Position numbers and translations under genes: made by a program. This document shows positions 16,093-24,853 of a stretch of DNA of 64,000 bases, in pieces. Each line of letters opens with the position of its first letter. Position 1 is the first letter of the stretch. This DNA is from an uncultured Prevotellaceae bacterium (lineage in GTDB: Bacteria; Bacteroidota; Bacteroidia; Bacteroidales; Bacteroidaceae), in the NCBI GenBank assembly GCA_946402905.1, contig CAMIYC010000001.1, positions 88,265 to 152,264 on the forward strand, given 5' to 3'. The notes below the pieces were generated by a model that did not search any database, was not told the origin of the DNA, and was given only the letters and a program-made list of their open reading frames with translations.

Positions 16093-17601
16093 CTAATATC
16101 TCTCTTTCCGCATGTAGCGGAGGAGGAAACGGACATCCTGGTCTTTCACCTCTGTAGGGTTGTCCTGCATGATGAGCCCGTCATTTAAGATGCCAGGAAG
16201 GAATCCCCTGTCCAGCATATAAAGCATTGCACCCGTACCCACATAATCATCGTTCCACAACATCTCGACAGCCTCCTTTCCTGCTTTCTCCACCTCGTAG
16301 AAAGGATTGTCGGGAGAGTTGATGCTCTCATTGAAGCCGAAAGAGAACTGGAGGCAGTTTTTGGGCTCATGCTTGTCGATGAACAGCATGGTGGGCAGGT
16401 CAGACTTATTGTTATCCCTGAGTGTTTTCACCACCTCACCGGTGAAATTCAGTTCGGACTCCAGGAAACTTATTGTTTCATCCAGTCCGCTGAAGAATAG
16501 CATCTGACGCCCATTGGTACGCGCGAGGAACCATTCTGCATCGGCAGTAACCAGCCCATCAGGCATATAGTCGGGATCCTTCTTCACCAGTTCATCCCAG
16601 TGGTCGGCACAATTCTCCAGAGGAGACATCACCCCGTTGAGACGCCATTGATTTTGGTATAGGACGAAAGAGGCCACGCATCCGTCGTATTTGTACAGTT
16701 CCTTGTCGCTGAGCGTGATTTCCTCTCGTTTGATATTTATGACACGACCATTGGTGCAAAGCAGTTCGATGGTTCTGCCATCCTCACCGGCCTTCATCCG
16801 AAAGGCATAGGCCGGTAATACTTCCACTGAATCCAAGTCCTCCGAGAGTGCCATTTTGTTTCTGACACGAGCCAATGCAGCCAGATAATCCTTCGCATAC
16901 AAAGCCAGTGGTCCTATTTTATATGCGAATACACAATGATTGATAGCATAGTAAAATCTCATGGAACTGTCTTGAAAGGCGTTGACGGCATTGTCTAACT
17001 GCCTGCCCAGCAAGAGCTCGCCAGCCTCAGACCGTGTGATGTAGCACCGCATGAACATCCATGTCAGAGCTGTTCGCATCTTATAGAAATCATTTGCCGC
17101 ATCTTCCAGCATATTGTCAATGTCCGATGTGAGTTTCTCATTGACCAGTGCCTTCTCAAACTCCTCCATCAGCAGGTTGTAGGCCGCGTGTGCCAATGCG
17201 TCAAATTCGGCGATGGCAGGCTTCCACCAGATGTCGTCCATCTCCGTGGCGGCATGCCATATCAGGAACTTGACGGCCATCATGCTCGGTTCATCGGGAT
17301 AATACTCCTCATTGTTGTCATGGTAGACAGGCACGGGCCACCCGAACATCTGCCGGCACAGATTGGAGAAAGCCCTCCACTGCCCGCTGTCTGCCACGAT
17401 GTCCTCCATATAGCAAGCCAAGGTGATTGATGCAAAGCGGAAGATGCTCTCAGTTTTCTCTTCCAGATTAACATTGGTATGGCAGAAAGCATCGAGCAGA
17501 CGGTTGGCCAACTTAGTATAATAAGAGTCTGTAGAATAGGCTCTTTTTGTCAGGGTATGCGCGTGAGAAATATCGGATGTCAGGATACGTCTTGGTCTCA
17601 T
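16093..17601 (-). CDS. Bacteroidetes-specific protein, probably DUF3843
   Basis: A cytoplasmic-looking protein of 502 residues without signal peptide or membrane segment. The text YYPDEPSMMAVKFLIWHAATEMDD near residues 125-150 and a helical N-terminal half resemble the DUF3843 family. No catalytic motif is recognised. The start at 17601 (MRPRRILTS) is chosen because the earlier ATG at 17631 lies at or before the predicted transcription start behind TACCTTTG (17636 to 17629). It stands alone between two promoters. Function unknown. Confidence 0.65.
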   Translation of the reverse strand: MRPRRILTSDISHAHTLTKRAYSTDSYYTKLANRLLDAFCHTNVNLEEKTESIFRFASITLACYMEDIVADSGQWRAFSNLCRQMFGWPVPVYHDNNEEYYPDEPSMMAVKFLIWHAATEMDDIWWKPAIAEFDALAHAAYNLLMEEFEKALVNEKLTSDIDNMLEDAANDFYKMRTALTWMFMRCYITRSEAGELLLGRQLDNAVNAFQDSSMRFYYAINHCVFAYKIGPLALYAKDYLAALARVRNKMALSEDLDSVEVLPAYAFRMKAGEDGRTIELLCTNGRVINIKREEITLSDKELYKYDGCVASFVLYQNQWRLNGVMSPLENCADHWDELVKKDPDYMPDGLVTADAEWFLARTNGRQMLFFSGLDETISFLESELNFTGEVVKTLRDNNKSDLPTMLFIDKHEPKNCLQFSFGFNESINSPDNPFYEVEKAGKEAVEMLWNDDYVGTGAMLYMLDRGFLPGILNDGLIMQDNPTEVKDQDVRFLLRYMRKERY

Positions 17602-17628
17602 GTTGATGATTGTTTGTGAAAGTAAATG

Positions 17629-17636
17629 CAAAGGTA
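17629..17636 (-). promoter_or_regulatory. -7 box TACCTTTG of the DUF3843 gene
   Basis: TACCTTTG on the minus strand ends 27 bases before the ATG at 17601 and decides the start choice: transcription should begin near 17625. No TTTG is found at -33. Confidence 0.55.
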
Positions 17637-17724
17637 ATAAAAAAGTGGATACCCCCTATGGGCTTTTATAACATAGTTCACAAGAAAATGATTGTGAAAG
17701 TGGAATAATATAGATGAAAAGAAC

Positions 17725-17732
17725 TATCTTTG
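17725..17732 (+). promoter_or_regulatory. -7 box TATCTTTG before a decayed small gene
   Basis: TATCTTTG on the plus strand, 18 bases before the ATG at 17750. It matches TAnnTTTG and points into the broken reading frame that follows. Confidence 0.45.
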
Positions 17733-17749
17733 CAAAAAAAAAGACAAAT

Positions 17750-17970
17750 ATGAATAGAGAACACTTATCATTCTTGCTGTCCTGTGCTGCGCTGTGCAGG
17801 GAGCATGAACGCAAACTTACACTTACATCGAACGCACGTGGAACGGCACCGAAGTCGTAGAAGAAGAAAAAACAGTCCCTGAAAAACATGATTTTATCAC
17901 CTGGCAGGATAATATTGATTTGCGCTTAGGAGATACGAAAAGAGGAGCCTTGAATAAGGCTCCTCTTTTG
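17750..17970 (+). pseudogene. Decayed gene for a small secreted protein
   Basis: An ATG at 17750 behind a good -7 box opens a frame that stops after 36 codons. In another frame the same DNA reads TLIILAVLCCAVQGA, a convincing signal-peptide core, then an in-frame TGA (17806-17808), then TQTYTYIERTWNGTEVVEEE and continuing text with coding character to about 17940, where it runs into the tRNA-Asp terminator. A frameshift near the start, one premature stop and loss of the C-terminus would explain this. No homologue is recognised. A short expressed peptide from 17750 is the alternative. Confidence 0.45.
17941..17967 (-). terminator. Terminator of tRNA-Asp
   Basis: AGAGGAGCCTT and AAGGCTCCTCT pair around GAAT; on the minus strand TTTT follows the stem, directly behind the tRNA. 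Confidence 0.75.
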
Positions 17971-18044
17971 CGGTGCGTACGAGACTCGAACTCGTGACCT
18001 CCTGCGTGACAGGCAGGCATTCTAACCTACTGAACTAACGCACC
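17971..18044 (-). tRNA. tRNA-Asp (anticodon GTC)
   Basis: A 74-base cloverleaf on the minus strand: acceptor GGTGCGT paired with ACGCACC, anticodon stem CCTGC/GCAGG around CTGTCAC with anticodon GTC, and T-arm loop TTCGAGT. The discriminator is G, as expected for Asp. CCA is not encoded (CAAAA follows). Confidence 0.95.
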
Positions 18045-18072
18045 AATGGTCTTGTATTCTGATTTGCGGATG

Positions 18073-18103
18073 CAAAGGTATAGTTTTTTTTTGTATCTGC
18101 AAA
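18073..18103 (-). promoter_or_regulatory. Promoter of tRNA-Asp
   Basis: On the minus strand TTTG (18103-18100), 19 bases, TACCTTTG (18080-18073), 28 bases before the tRNA. Confidence 0.75.
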
Positions 18104-18119
18104 GAGAAAATGTGATTTT

Positions 18120-18644
18120 TTACAAAAAAATTTGCATCAGGACGGCATCTGTGTATTTTTCATGCCCAAACAGCCACTGTCTGAGCACCGCTCCCTCCTG
18201 AAATCCGACACTTCTGAACAAGGCGAGCGACGAGCTGTTACCCTTGTCGATGATGGCAAAGACCTGATGCAAGTGGAGAATATCCCTGCAATAGTCTATC
18301 GCATGACACAAGGCCTGACGGCCATATCCCTGATTGCGGTCGTGATCAGCGACGACGATACCAATCTCCGCCCTCAAGTGCCTGGGGTCGAAGTGCGTGA
18401 TATCAAGCATGCCCACTGCGCGTCCCTCCTGATTTTCCATCACAAACCTCACCTGTCTGTCGGTATAGATGTCATTGGTATTGTTGACTATATAGCTGGT
18501 GAGGGTATATCTTGAGTAGGGAGCATTGGTGATGCCCACCTCCCATAAATCATCATCATTCTCGATGCTATAGAGGAAATCGAGGTCTTCGGGCTCCATG
18601 GCCCTCAACCTTACGGTAGCGTCAGCTGGATTTAAGCATTTCAT
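18120..18644 (-). CDS. GNAT N-acetyltransferase (RimJ/SpeG-like)
   Basis: A protein of 174 residues with the acetyl-CoA loop RNQGYGRQA and the segment VFAIIDKGNSSSLALFRSVG typical of RimJ/RimL/SpeG acetyltransferases (Asn-x-x-Ser...Gly). The substrate could be a ribosomal N-terminus, a polyamine or a sugar amine. The ATG overlaps the TGA of the upstream glycosyltransferase (ATGA at 18644-18641), so the two are coupled, which slightly favours a sugar-related role but does not prove it. Confidence 0.82.
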   Translation of the reverse strand: MKCLNPADATVRLRAMEPEDLDFLYSIENDDDLWEVGITNAPYSRYTLTSYIVNNTNDIYTDRQVRFVMENQEGRAVGMLDITHFDPRHLRAEIGIVVADHDRNQGYGRQALCHAIDYCRDILHLHQVFAIIDKGNSSSLALFRSVGFQEGAVLRQWLFGHEKYTDAVLMQIFL

Positions 18645-19840
18645 CTCAGTATTTCTTCTGCGGTGATGATAGTCTTTGACTTAGGGCTGTAAGTGCCTAT
18701 GGCGACATTGCCCACCGGATGCTGTTCGAACAGGCTTAATATGGTCTTATATGAATATGTATCGGTGTCGTAAACCACATATTTCAGATTCCTTGACGCA
18801 TCGATATCATCGATAAATGAGAGATGCCCGTCGGGTTGCATTTTCTCATTGGCCACGATGAACTCACCCGAAAGACCTTTCTTCCTGGCCAGTTTCCTGC
18901 ACTGTGTGATCGCTGCCACAGAGCCCACAAAGATATAATCGGGCTCGCGGCGACGCCTTGGTGTAAAGAATCCCAAAGCTTTACGTAGTCTGACATATTG
19001 CATGTGGATCAAAGCGAACACGGCCTTGATCAGGATGGCCAGTTTGATAGGTACAGTGAACAAGAGACTTGAGCTGCCATAATGTTTTTTGAAGAAGATG
19101 TGCATGGCCTCATAAAACACATGCACATACCTGAATGAAGACTTCTGCGTGCTCTCCCCTTTATAATGCAAGATGGTCTCAGGCAGATACCAGTTGGTAA
19201 AACCACCTTTGAGCAGTCTGTAAGACAAGTCGATATCCTCGCCATACATGAAGAAATCCTCATCGAGCAGTCCCACCTGATCGATGGCTTTGCGCCTGAG
19301 CATACAGAACGCCCCGCTGATGACCTCTATCTGTGCCGGCTTGTCCCATGGCAGGAACCCCATATAGTAATGTCCGAACTTGCGACTCTGAGGAAATCTG
19401 CCACAGAGTCCGCTCATTTTATAGAAGGCAGTAAGAGGCGAAGGAAGTCCGCGTCTGGACTCCAGGGCTTTTGTGCCATCCGACTTAAGCATTTTCACTC
19501 CTGCGCCTCCTGCGTCAGGATGGCTATCCATGAAGTCGAGCACATTCTTAATAGTGTCCTCGCCTACTATGGTATCAGGATTGAGCAGCAAGACATACTC
19601 CCCCTCACTTTGTCGTATAGCGATATTGTTGGCCCTGGCAAAGCCCAGGTTATGGTTGCTCTCCACATAATTCACATTCTCGAATCTTTTGGAGACATAG
19701 GCCACACTTCCATCACGCGAGTGATTGTCGACGACAAACACTTCGGCATCAATACCCCTGATAGCCCTGTATACGCTGTCGAGGCACTGATACAGATAAT
19801 GCTTGACATTATAATTGACGATGATGACAGAGAGACGCAT
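18641..19840 (-). CDS. GT2 family glycosyltransferase, rhamnosyltransferase-like, with an extra C-terminal domain
   Basis: A protein of 399 residues. The GT-A domain (1-260) shows VIIVNYNV, VDNHSRDGS, LLLNPDT in place of DxD, and FFMYGEDIDLSYRL with the catalytic acid. An amphipathic segment about 255-285 suggests membrane association. The last 110 residues (YIFVGSVAAITQCRKLARKK..., FIDDIDASRNLKYVVYDTDT) form a separate alpha/beta domain, possibly Rossmann-like, seen in the Bacteroidetes members. It should add a sugar to a cell-surface glycan; donor and acceptor are unknown. Transcribed with recR and the membrane protein upstream. Confidence 0.85.
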   Translation of the reverse strand: MRLSVIIVNYNVKHYLYQCLDSVYRAIRGIDAEVFVVDNHSRDGSVAYVSKRFENVNYVESNHNLGFARANNIAIRQSEGEYVLLLNPDTIVGEDTIKNVLDFMDSHPDAGGAGVKMLKSDGTKALESRRGLPSPLTAFYKMSGLCGRFPQSRKFGHYYMGFLPWDKPAQIEVISGAFCMLRRKAIDQVGLLDEDFFMYGEDIDLSYRLLKGGFTNWYLPETILHYKGESTQKSSFRYVHVFYEAMHIFFKKHYGSSSLLFTVPIKLAILIKAVFALIHMQYVRLRKALGFFTPRRRREPDYIFVGSVAAITQCRKLARKKGLSGEFIVANEKMQPDGHLSFIDDIDASRNLKYVVYDTDTYSYKTILSLFEQHPVGNVAIGTYSPKSKTIITAEEILR

Positions 19841-19849
19841 GACAGAAGT

Positions 19850-20302
19850 TTATTTTTGAGTTTGAAGCGGTTGCTCGTCGGTCGGGATCTCCGCGTAGCA
19901 TCTGTCTGTAGTAGGATAGACGAAGAAGAGGCACAGAAACAGGATGATGGCCATATAGGCAAACGCCGCATTCATAAAGAGATAGTAGCATAGCGTGTTG
20001 AGCACCATAGGCACACACAGCATGAGTATCCTTACGGCTCCCCATTTGAGGAGTGCCTTTTCCTTATAGTCGCGCAGCATGTTGCTGACAAAGCGGAATT
20101 TAAACAGGCGCAATGCCATTGGAACCATGACCATGGTGGTCAGCTCCATCACGACAGCCGCATAAAACCCCTTTTGCGTCTGCTCTGCCAATGCCCCCAT
20201 CTGCAACCACCCGCACTCATAAACGACAATAAGAGCGACAGCTATGCCACAAGCGTACCACAGCAGCTGCAATAAAATAATTTTAGTACGAAACATGTCC
20301 AT
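19850..20302 (-). CDS. Four-helix membrane protein of unknown function
   Basis: A protein of 150 residues with four hydrophobic segments (about 8-28, 45-65, 88-108, 112-132) and a basic inner loop (RDYKEKALLKWG). Not recognised. The start follows the recR stop by 3 bases; the ATG at 20302 is preferred over a TTG before it. It is 9 bases from the GT2 gene, so an inner-membrane role linked to that glycosyltransferase is possible but only inferred. Confidence 0.6.
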   Translation of the reverse strand: MDMFRTKIILLQLLWYACGIAVALIVVYECGWLQMGALAEQTQKGFYAAVVMELTTMVMVPMALRLFKFRFVSNMLRDYKEKALLKWGAVRILMLCVPMVLNTLCYYLFMNAAFAYMAIILFLCLFFVYPTTDRCYAEIPTDEQPLQTQK

Positions 20303-20305
20303 CAA

Positions 20306-20920
20306 CTATTGGTTAAAAGGTGTCCTATTGACGATCGACCTGCCCAAAGTCACCTCATCAGTATATTCCAGTTCATTACCTACAGAAATGCCCCGGGCTA
20401 TCACACTCAGTTTGACGTCATAAGGCTGAAGTTTACGAGAAATATAAAAATTGGTGGTATCCCCCTCCATGGTACTGCTCAGGGCAAAGATGACCTCAGC
20501 AACGCCTCCGGCAGCCACCCTCCCGACCAGTGAGTCGACCTCTATGTCAGAAGGCCCTATACCGTCGACGGGAGAAATGACGCCTCCGAGCACATGGTAT
20601 AGTCCATGGTATTGCTGCGTATTCTCCACGGCCATGACGTCTTGTACATTCTCCACGACACAGATGAGCGACGTATCACGCCTTTTATCTGCACATATCG
20701 GACAAATCTCAGTATCGCTGATGTTGTGACAGACCCGGCAGAAAATGACTTCATTTCTCATACGTCTCACGGCATCGGCAAAGATTTCCACATCGCCTTT
20801 AGGCTGGCGCAGCAAGTGCAGCACCAGCCTGAGTGCGGTCTTTCGTCCGATGCCAGGCAACGTTGAGAACTCTTCCACTGCTTTCTCAAGCAGTGACGAG
20901 GGATATTGCTGATAAGCCAT
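20306..20920 (-). CDS. recR: Recombination mediator RecR
   Basis: A protein of 204 residues with the helix-hairpin-helix ([17 protein letters not shown]), the four-cysteine zinc motif (CRVC...CPIC) and the Toprim domain ([14 protein letters not shown], later [11 protein letters not shown]). It loads RecA at gaps with RecO. The ATG at 20920 follows a GTG at 20923. It lies 12 bases after the outer-membrane protein gene. Confidence 0.95.
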   Translation of the reverse strand: MAYQQYPSSLLEKAVEEFSTLPGIGRKTALRLVLHLLRQPKGDVEIFADAVRRMRNEVIFCRVCHNISDTEICPICADKRRDTSLICVVENVQDVMAVENTQQYHGLYHVLGGVISPVDGIGPSDIEVDSLVGRVAAGGVAEVIFALSSTMEGDTTNFYISRKLQPYDVKLSVIARGISVGNELEYTDEVTLGRSIVNRTPFNQ

Positions 20921-20932
20921 CACGCGATGCTC

Positions 20933-21430
20933 CTACCTGAAGAGGTAAAGGCCCAGTCCGAGTCTCAGTCCGACATTAGAGTACTTGGAGTGATCGTTGA
21001 TCGACTGCTCATAATAGACAGACGGCTCGATCGTGACGATGCGGTTGATGAAGAAAGCATATCCCAGTTCGACGGACGGCATCAGATCATTATAGTTATG
21101 ATTGGCATGCTTATAGGTAGCTCCGACGCCGAGATAGATACCGTTCTGGATGATGTAATAGCGCCCTTGCACACCCAGCGAGAACCTGTCGGGTGTGTCG
21201 TCGTCGGAACCGATATGGTTATATCCTACACTACCCAGCAACATCAGGTTGTCTTCGACGAGATATCCGCCCTTGGCCTGAATGCCGGCATTCAGGTCGG
21301 ACAATCCATTATAGACCACGTCGAATCCTGAGAAAGACGCGCTGACATACTTCTTACCCTGTTCGAACTGTGCATGAGCAGACAGTGTGAATGCCACTGC
21401 CATGACTATGAATGTGATTTTCTTTAACAT
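20933..21430 (-). CDS. Small outer-membrane beta-barrel protein
   Basis: A protein of 165 residues with a signal peptide (MLKKITFIVMAVAFTLSAHA) and alternating amphipathic strands such as YLVEDNLMLLGSVGYNHIG and FINRIVTIEPSVYYEQS, ending in a strand with terminal Phe-Arg (GLYLFR). It fits the eight-stranded porin-family / OmpW-like proteins. The upstream reading is repetitive (the direct repeat at 21432-21469), so the ATG at 21430 is the start. Function unknown. Confidence 0.75.
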   Translation of the reverse strand: MLKKITFIVMAVAFTLSAHAQFEQGKKYVSASFSGFDVVYNGLSDLNAGIQAKGGYLVEDNLMLLGSVGYNHIGSDDDTPDRFSLGVQGRYYIIQNGIYLGVGATYKHANHNYNDLMPSVELGYAFFINRIVTIEPSVYYEQSINDHSKYSNVGLRLGLGLYLFR

Positions 21431-21431
21431 A

Positions 21432-21469
21432 TTGTGAGTTTGTGAGTTGATGAATTTGTGAGTTTGTGA
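21432..21469. repeat. 14-bp direct repeat between cstA and the outer-membrane protein gene
   Basis: TTGTGAGTTTGTGA at 21432-21445 and again at 21456-21469, 24 bases apart. It fills nearly all of the 47-base spacer. No promoter box lies here, so the downstream genes may be read through from cstA. Confidence 0.7.
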
Positions 21470-21477
21470 AATGATGA

Positions 21478-23001
21478 TTAACTGAGGCTCATGGTTTTCC
21501 GATACCATGCAAAGAACCAGACGAGGGCGAGCACCAGACAGGCACATCCGAGTCCATATCCCACCGGGTTGTTCATATCCAGAGCATTAGGACTCACGAA
21601 GATAAACGTGGAACAGACGGTAGTCATGAATAATGCCGGTACGAGAGAAATGATAAACGGTTTTTTGTTTTGCACCAGATAAACGGTAATAGCCCAGAGA
21701 GTGAAGACGGCAAGCGTCTGGTTGGCCCATCCGAAATACTGCCAGATGGTATTGAACCCATCTGGATTCTCTATCTGCCAAAGCAGCAGTAAAAGTGCCA
21801 CGCCGAAGAGCGGCAGTGATATCATCAAGCGCTTATGATAAGATTTCTGTTCCATTTTCAATGCCGACGCAATGATAAGACGTGCGCTACGGAATGCGGT
21901 ATCTCCACTGGTGATAGGGGCCGCCACCACGCCGAGTACAGCGAGCACACCTCCAAATACTCCAAGCCATCCGGAGCACACCAACTGAACCACACTGGGA
22001 GCTGTGAAGAACTGAATCAAAGACTTTGGAGCCTTACCCTGCCACTGTGCCATGAACTCATCGACCACCTCTGGCGAGACCACCTCCCGCCATCCTCCGT
22101 TGTAGAAGAAGTAAGAGGAAACAGAAGCCCATATCAGAGCCACCAGTCCCTCGGTGATCATCGAACCGTAGAAGATAGGACGACCCAGCCTCTCGCTTTT
22201 CAAGCACCTGGCCATCAGCGGGCTTTGCGTGGCATGGAATCCACTGATGGCTCCGCATGCGATAGTCAGGAAAAGACATGGGAACAACGGATTCTTCGAG
22301 ATATACGTCTCCGTGCCAAGGATCTCGGCCGGTTGGTTGAGATTGACACTTTGTGCATGATCCCACAATTCAGGTATCGCTGGCCACTTGATGAAGAGCA
22401 CTACCAACAGTGCTGCAGCCATGAACAGGAGTGAGAATGCAAAGATAGGATAGAAACGTCCGATAATCTTGTCAATAGGCAGCAGTGTAGCCAATATATA
22501 ATATGCGAAGATGATGACGATCCACCACACAAGGCCTATTCTTGCCATATTCTCCAGCAACAGCGCCGGGCTATAGACAAAGACCACTCCCACCATGGTG
22601 AGCAGGAAGACAGAGAAGACAAGCATGACCGCCTTGGTCGTATTGCCCAGATACATTCCTATGAGCTCCGGCAGATTAGCCCCCCCGTTTCTGACCGACA
22701 ACATACCGCAGAAGAAATCGTGCATGGCTCCTGCGAAAATACATCCCAGCACAATCCAGATATACGACGACGGCCCATACCATGCGCCCATGATCGCTCC
22801 AAAAATAGGGCCAGTGCCTGCGATATTGAGGAATTGTATCATGAACACTTTCCAGGTGGGCAATGCGATAAAATCCACACCGTCGGCCTTGGCAATAGCG
22901 GGAGTAGTTCGGTCATCAGGTGCGAACACCCTTTCGACAAAAGCACCATACACCAAATATCCCACGATGAGTGCCACTAAACTCAAAAGAAATGATATCA
23001 T
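21478..23001 (-). CDS. cstA: Carbon starvation protein CstA family transporter
   Basis: An integral membrane protein of 507 residues with about 14 hydrophobic segments. The family signatures FLNIAGTGPIFGAIMGAWYG, LGCIFAGAMHDFF and ISGFHATQSPLMARC are present. CstA-type proteins take up pyruvate or small peptides under carbon limitation. This is the short form found in Bacteroidetes. The ATG at 23001 is preferred over a TTG at 23010; a TATTTTTG box (23034-23027) leads by about 26 bases. Confidence 0.92.
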   Translation of the reverse strand: MISFLLSLVALIVGYLVYGAFVERVFAPDDRTTPAIAKADGVDFIALPTWKVFMIQFLNIAGTGPIFGAIMGAWYGPSSYIWIVLGCIFAGAMHDFFCGMLSVRNGGANLPELIGMYLGNTTKAVMLVFSVFLLTMVGVVFVYSPALLLENMARIGLVWWIVIIFAYYILATLLPIDKIIGRFYPIFAFSLLFMAAALLVVLFIKWPAIPELWDHAQSVNLNQPAEILGTETYISKNPLFPCLFLTIACGAISGFHATQSPLMARCLKSERLGRPIFYGSMITEGLVALIWASVSSYFFYNGGWREVVSPEVVDEFMAQWQGKAPKSLIQFFTAPSVVQLVCSGWLGVFGGVLAVLGVVAAPITSGDTAFRSARLIIASALKMEQKSYHKRLMISLPLFGVALLLLLWQIENPDGFNTIWQYFGWANQTLAVFTLWAITVYLVQNKKPFIISLVPALFMTTVCSTFIFVSPNALDMNNPVGYGLGCACLVLALVWFFAWYRKTMSLS

Positions 23002-23026
23002 AATTTCCAATCTTTAAATAATACTG

Positions 23027-23034
23027 CAAAAATA
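23027..23034 (-). promoter_or_regulatory. -7 box TATTTTTG of cstA
   Basis: On the minus strand, 26 bases before the ATG at 23001. Divergent from the GHL10 promoter at 23044-23075. Confidence 0.55.
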
Positions 23035-23043
23035 CGCAATAAA

Positions 23044-23075
23044 TTTGAAAAAAGAAGATTTTTTGCCTAATTTTG
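23044..23075 (+). promoter_or_regulatory. Promoter of the first GHL10 gene
   Basis: TTTG (23044-23047), 20 bases, TAATTTTG (23068-23075). The start would be near 23080, a leader of about 60 bases. Confidence 0.7.
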
Positions 23076-23141
23076 CAGAGATTTCTTTTTTTATGCCTTT
23101 TATTGGCCTATCAAGCAACAAAACGAGACACAAAATAATAT

Positions 23142-24794
23142 ATGAAGAAACTGCTTTTGGCACTTTTGTCTTTCGCCCTCTCATTGGCTTTGCAAGCACA
23201 GACCCCCAAGTATGAAGTCAGAGCCGTTTGGCTTACCACCCTCAACAGTCTTGACTGGCCATCGGTCAAAGCCACCAATCCCCAGAGCATAGAAAGGCAG
23301 CAACAGCAACTTTGCTCTATTCTCGACCAACTTCAACGCTCCAATGTCAACACCGTGCTGCTTCAGACCCGTGTCAGGGCCACGACCATCTATCCATCTC
23401 GCTATGAGCCGTTTGACGGTTGTCTGACAGGCAAGCCAGGCCGCGACCCAGGTTACGACGTGCTGAGCTACGCCATCGAGCAATGCCACCGACGCGGCAT
23501 GGAACTCCATGCCTGGGTAGTGGCGATCCCTGTAGGCAAGTGGAACGCAATAGGCTGCAAGCAGCTGCGCGAGCGCTATGGCTCACTCATCCGCAAGATT
23601 GGCGACGAGGGATACATGAACCCGGAAATGTCGCAGACCAGCGACTATATTGCGAAGATTTGCAAGGAGATCGCCGAGAACTACGATGTGGACGGCATAC
23701 ACCTCGACTATATCAGATATCCTGAAAACTGGAAGCAGACGCAGAGCAAATCCAAGGGTCGTGAGAACATCACGCGCATAGTGAGGAGCATCCACGAGCA
23801 GGTGAAATCTGTGAAGCCCTGGGTGAAGATCAGTTGTTCGCCGGTAGGCAAATACAGCGACCTCTCGCGCTATCCAAGCCGTGGCTGGAATGCCTACGAC
23901 GCCGTATGCCAAGATGCCCAGGGATGGCTTCGCACCGGCATCATGGACCAGCTGTATCCGATGATGTACTTCAAGGGCGACAACTTTTATCCCTTTGCTG
24001 TAGACTGGGCCGACAACACCTACGGCCGCACTGTGGCCCCCGGCCTTGCGGTGTGGCTGCTCTCGCGTCGTGAAGGCAGCGACTGGCCACTGACAGAGAT
24101 CACGCGTGAGATGCACGTCTTGCGCACTTTAGGCCTGGGGCACACCTATTTCAGAAGTCGCTTTTTCACAGACAACACCAAAGGCATCTACACATTCACC
24201 AAAGACCGTATAGACCACTACCCTGCCCTTACCCCACCGATGACCTGGCAGTCGTCTGTACTGCCCACACGTCCTCAAGGGATGAACATCAAGCCCTATG
24301 GTGAAGGTATAGAGATAGAATGGTGGGGAGCCAGTGACCCAAGCGGTGCCCCCTACCTCACCTACAACTTGTATGCGAGCGACACCTATCCAGTAGACAT
24401 CACCGACGCAAGGAATCTTGTGGCCCAAAAGATCCGCGGCACCCGTATCGCCGTGAATCGGGAAGACGGGACCCACTACTTTGCCGTCACAGCCTTAGAC
24501 CGCTATGGCAATGAGAGCGCCCCCATGCAAAGCGACGAGCCCTATCACAAAACCGTCGAACTGCTCAAAAACGACGGCAGGACACTCATGCTGCCAGAGA
24601 TTGACCCGACCCTGAATACCGACTACATCTCCATCAAAAGCCTTGCCGGCAATGTGATCACCATCCGTCCGAGCAACGAGAAGAAAGTAAGTATCCGCAC
24701 GATACCCGACGGAGTATACACGGTGAACTCTGTAGACCGCCACAAAGTATCCCGCCGTATCGGTCAGTTTATTATAAAAAGGTGGGGGCAATAA
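23142..24794 (+). CDS. GHL10 glycosyl-hydrolase-like protein, secreted (paralogue 1)
   Basis: A protein of 550 residues with a signal peptide (MKKLLLALLSFALSLALQAQ). The TIM-barrel-like GHL10 domain covers about 24-345: VRAVWLTTLNSLDWP, NTVLLQTRVRATTIYP, RGMELHAWVVAIPVGKWN, VDGIHLDYIRYPEN and GIMDQLYPMMYFKG. Conserved Asp residues in the barrel suggest hydrolase or lyase activity on an envelope or host glycan, but no substrate is established. A fibronectin-III-like domain follows (about 385-480), then a short beta C-terminus. A paralogue lies at 28009-29532. Confidence 0.87.
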   Translation: MKKLLLALLSFALSLALQAQTPKYEVRAVWLTTLNSLDWPSVKATNPQSIERQQQQLCSILDQLQRSNVNTVLLQTRVRATTIYPSRYEPFDGCLTGKPGRDPGYDVLSYAIEQCHRRGMELHAWVVAIPVGKWNAIGCKQLRERYGSLIRKIGDEGYMNPEMSQTSDYIAKICKEIAENYDVDGIHLDYIRYPENWKQTQSKSKGRENITRIVRSIHEQVKSVKPWVKISCSPVGKYSDLSRYPSRGWNAYDAVCQDAQGWLRTGIMDQLYPMMYFKGDNFYPFAVDWADNTYGRTVAPGLAVWLLSRREGSDWPLTEITREMHVLRTLGLGHTYFRSRFFTDNTKGIYTFTKDRIDHYPALTPPMTWQSSVLPTRPQGMNIKPYGEGIEIEWWGASDPSGAPYLTYNLYASDTYPVDITDARNLVAQKIRGTRIAVNREDGTHYFAVTALDRYGNESAPMQSDEPYHKTVELLKNDGRTLMLPEIDPTLNTDYISIKSLAGNVITIRPSNEKKVSIRTIPDGVYTVNSVDRHKVSRRIGQFIIKRWGQ

Positions 24795-24814
24795 GTGCTC
24801 CCACGGACAAAGAA

Positions 24815-24836
24815 ACGGCGGCTATACAGCCGCCGT
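24815..24836. terminator. Bidirectional terminator between the GHL10 gene and the DUF3127 gene
   Basis: ACGGCGGCT and AGCCGCCGT pair around ATAC; TTGTTTT follows on the plus strand. It serves the two convergent genes. Confidence 0.85.
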
Positions 24837-24853
24837 TGTTTTACCAGTATCTA

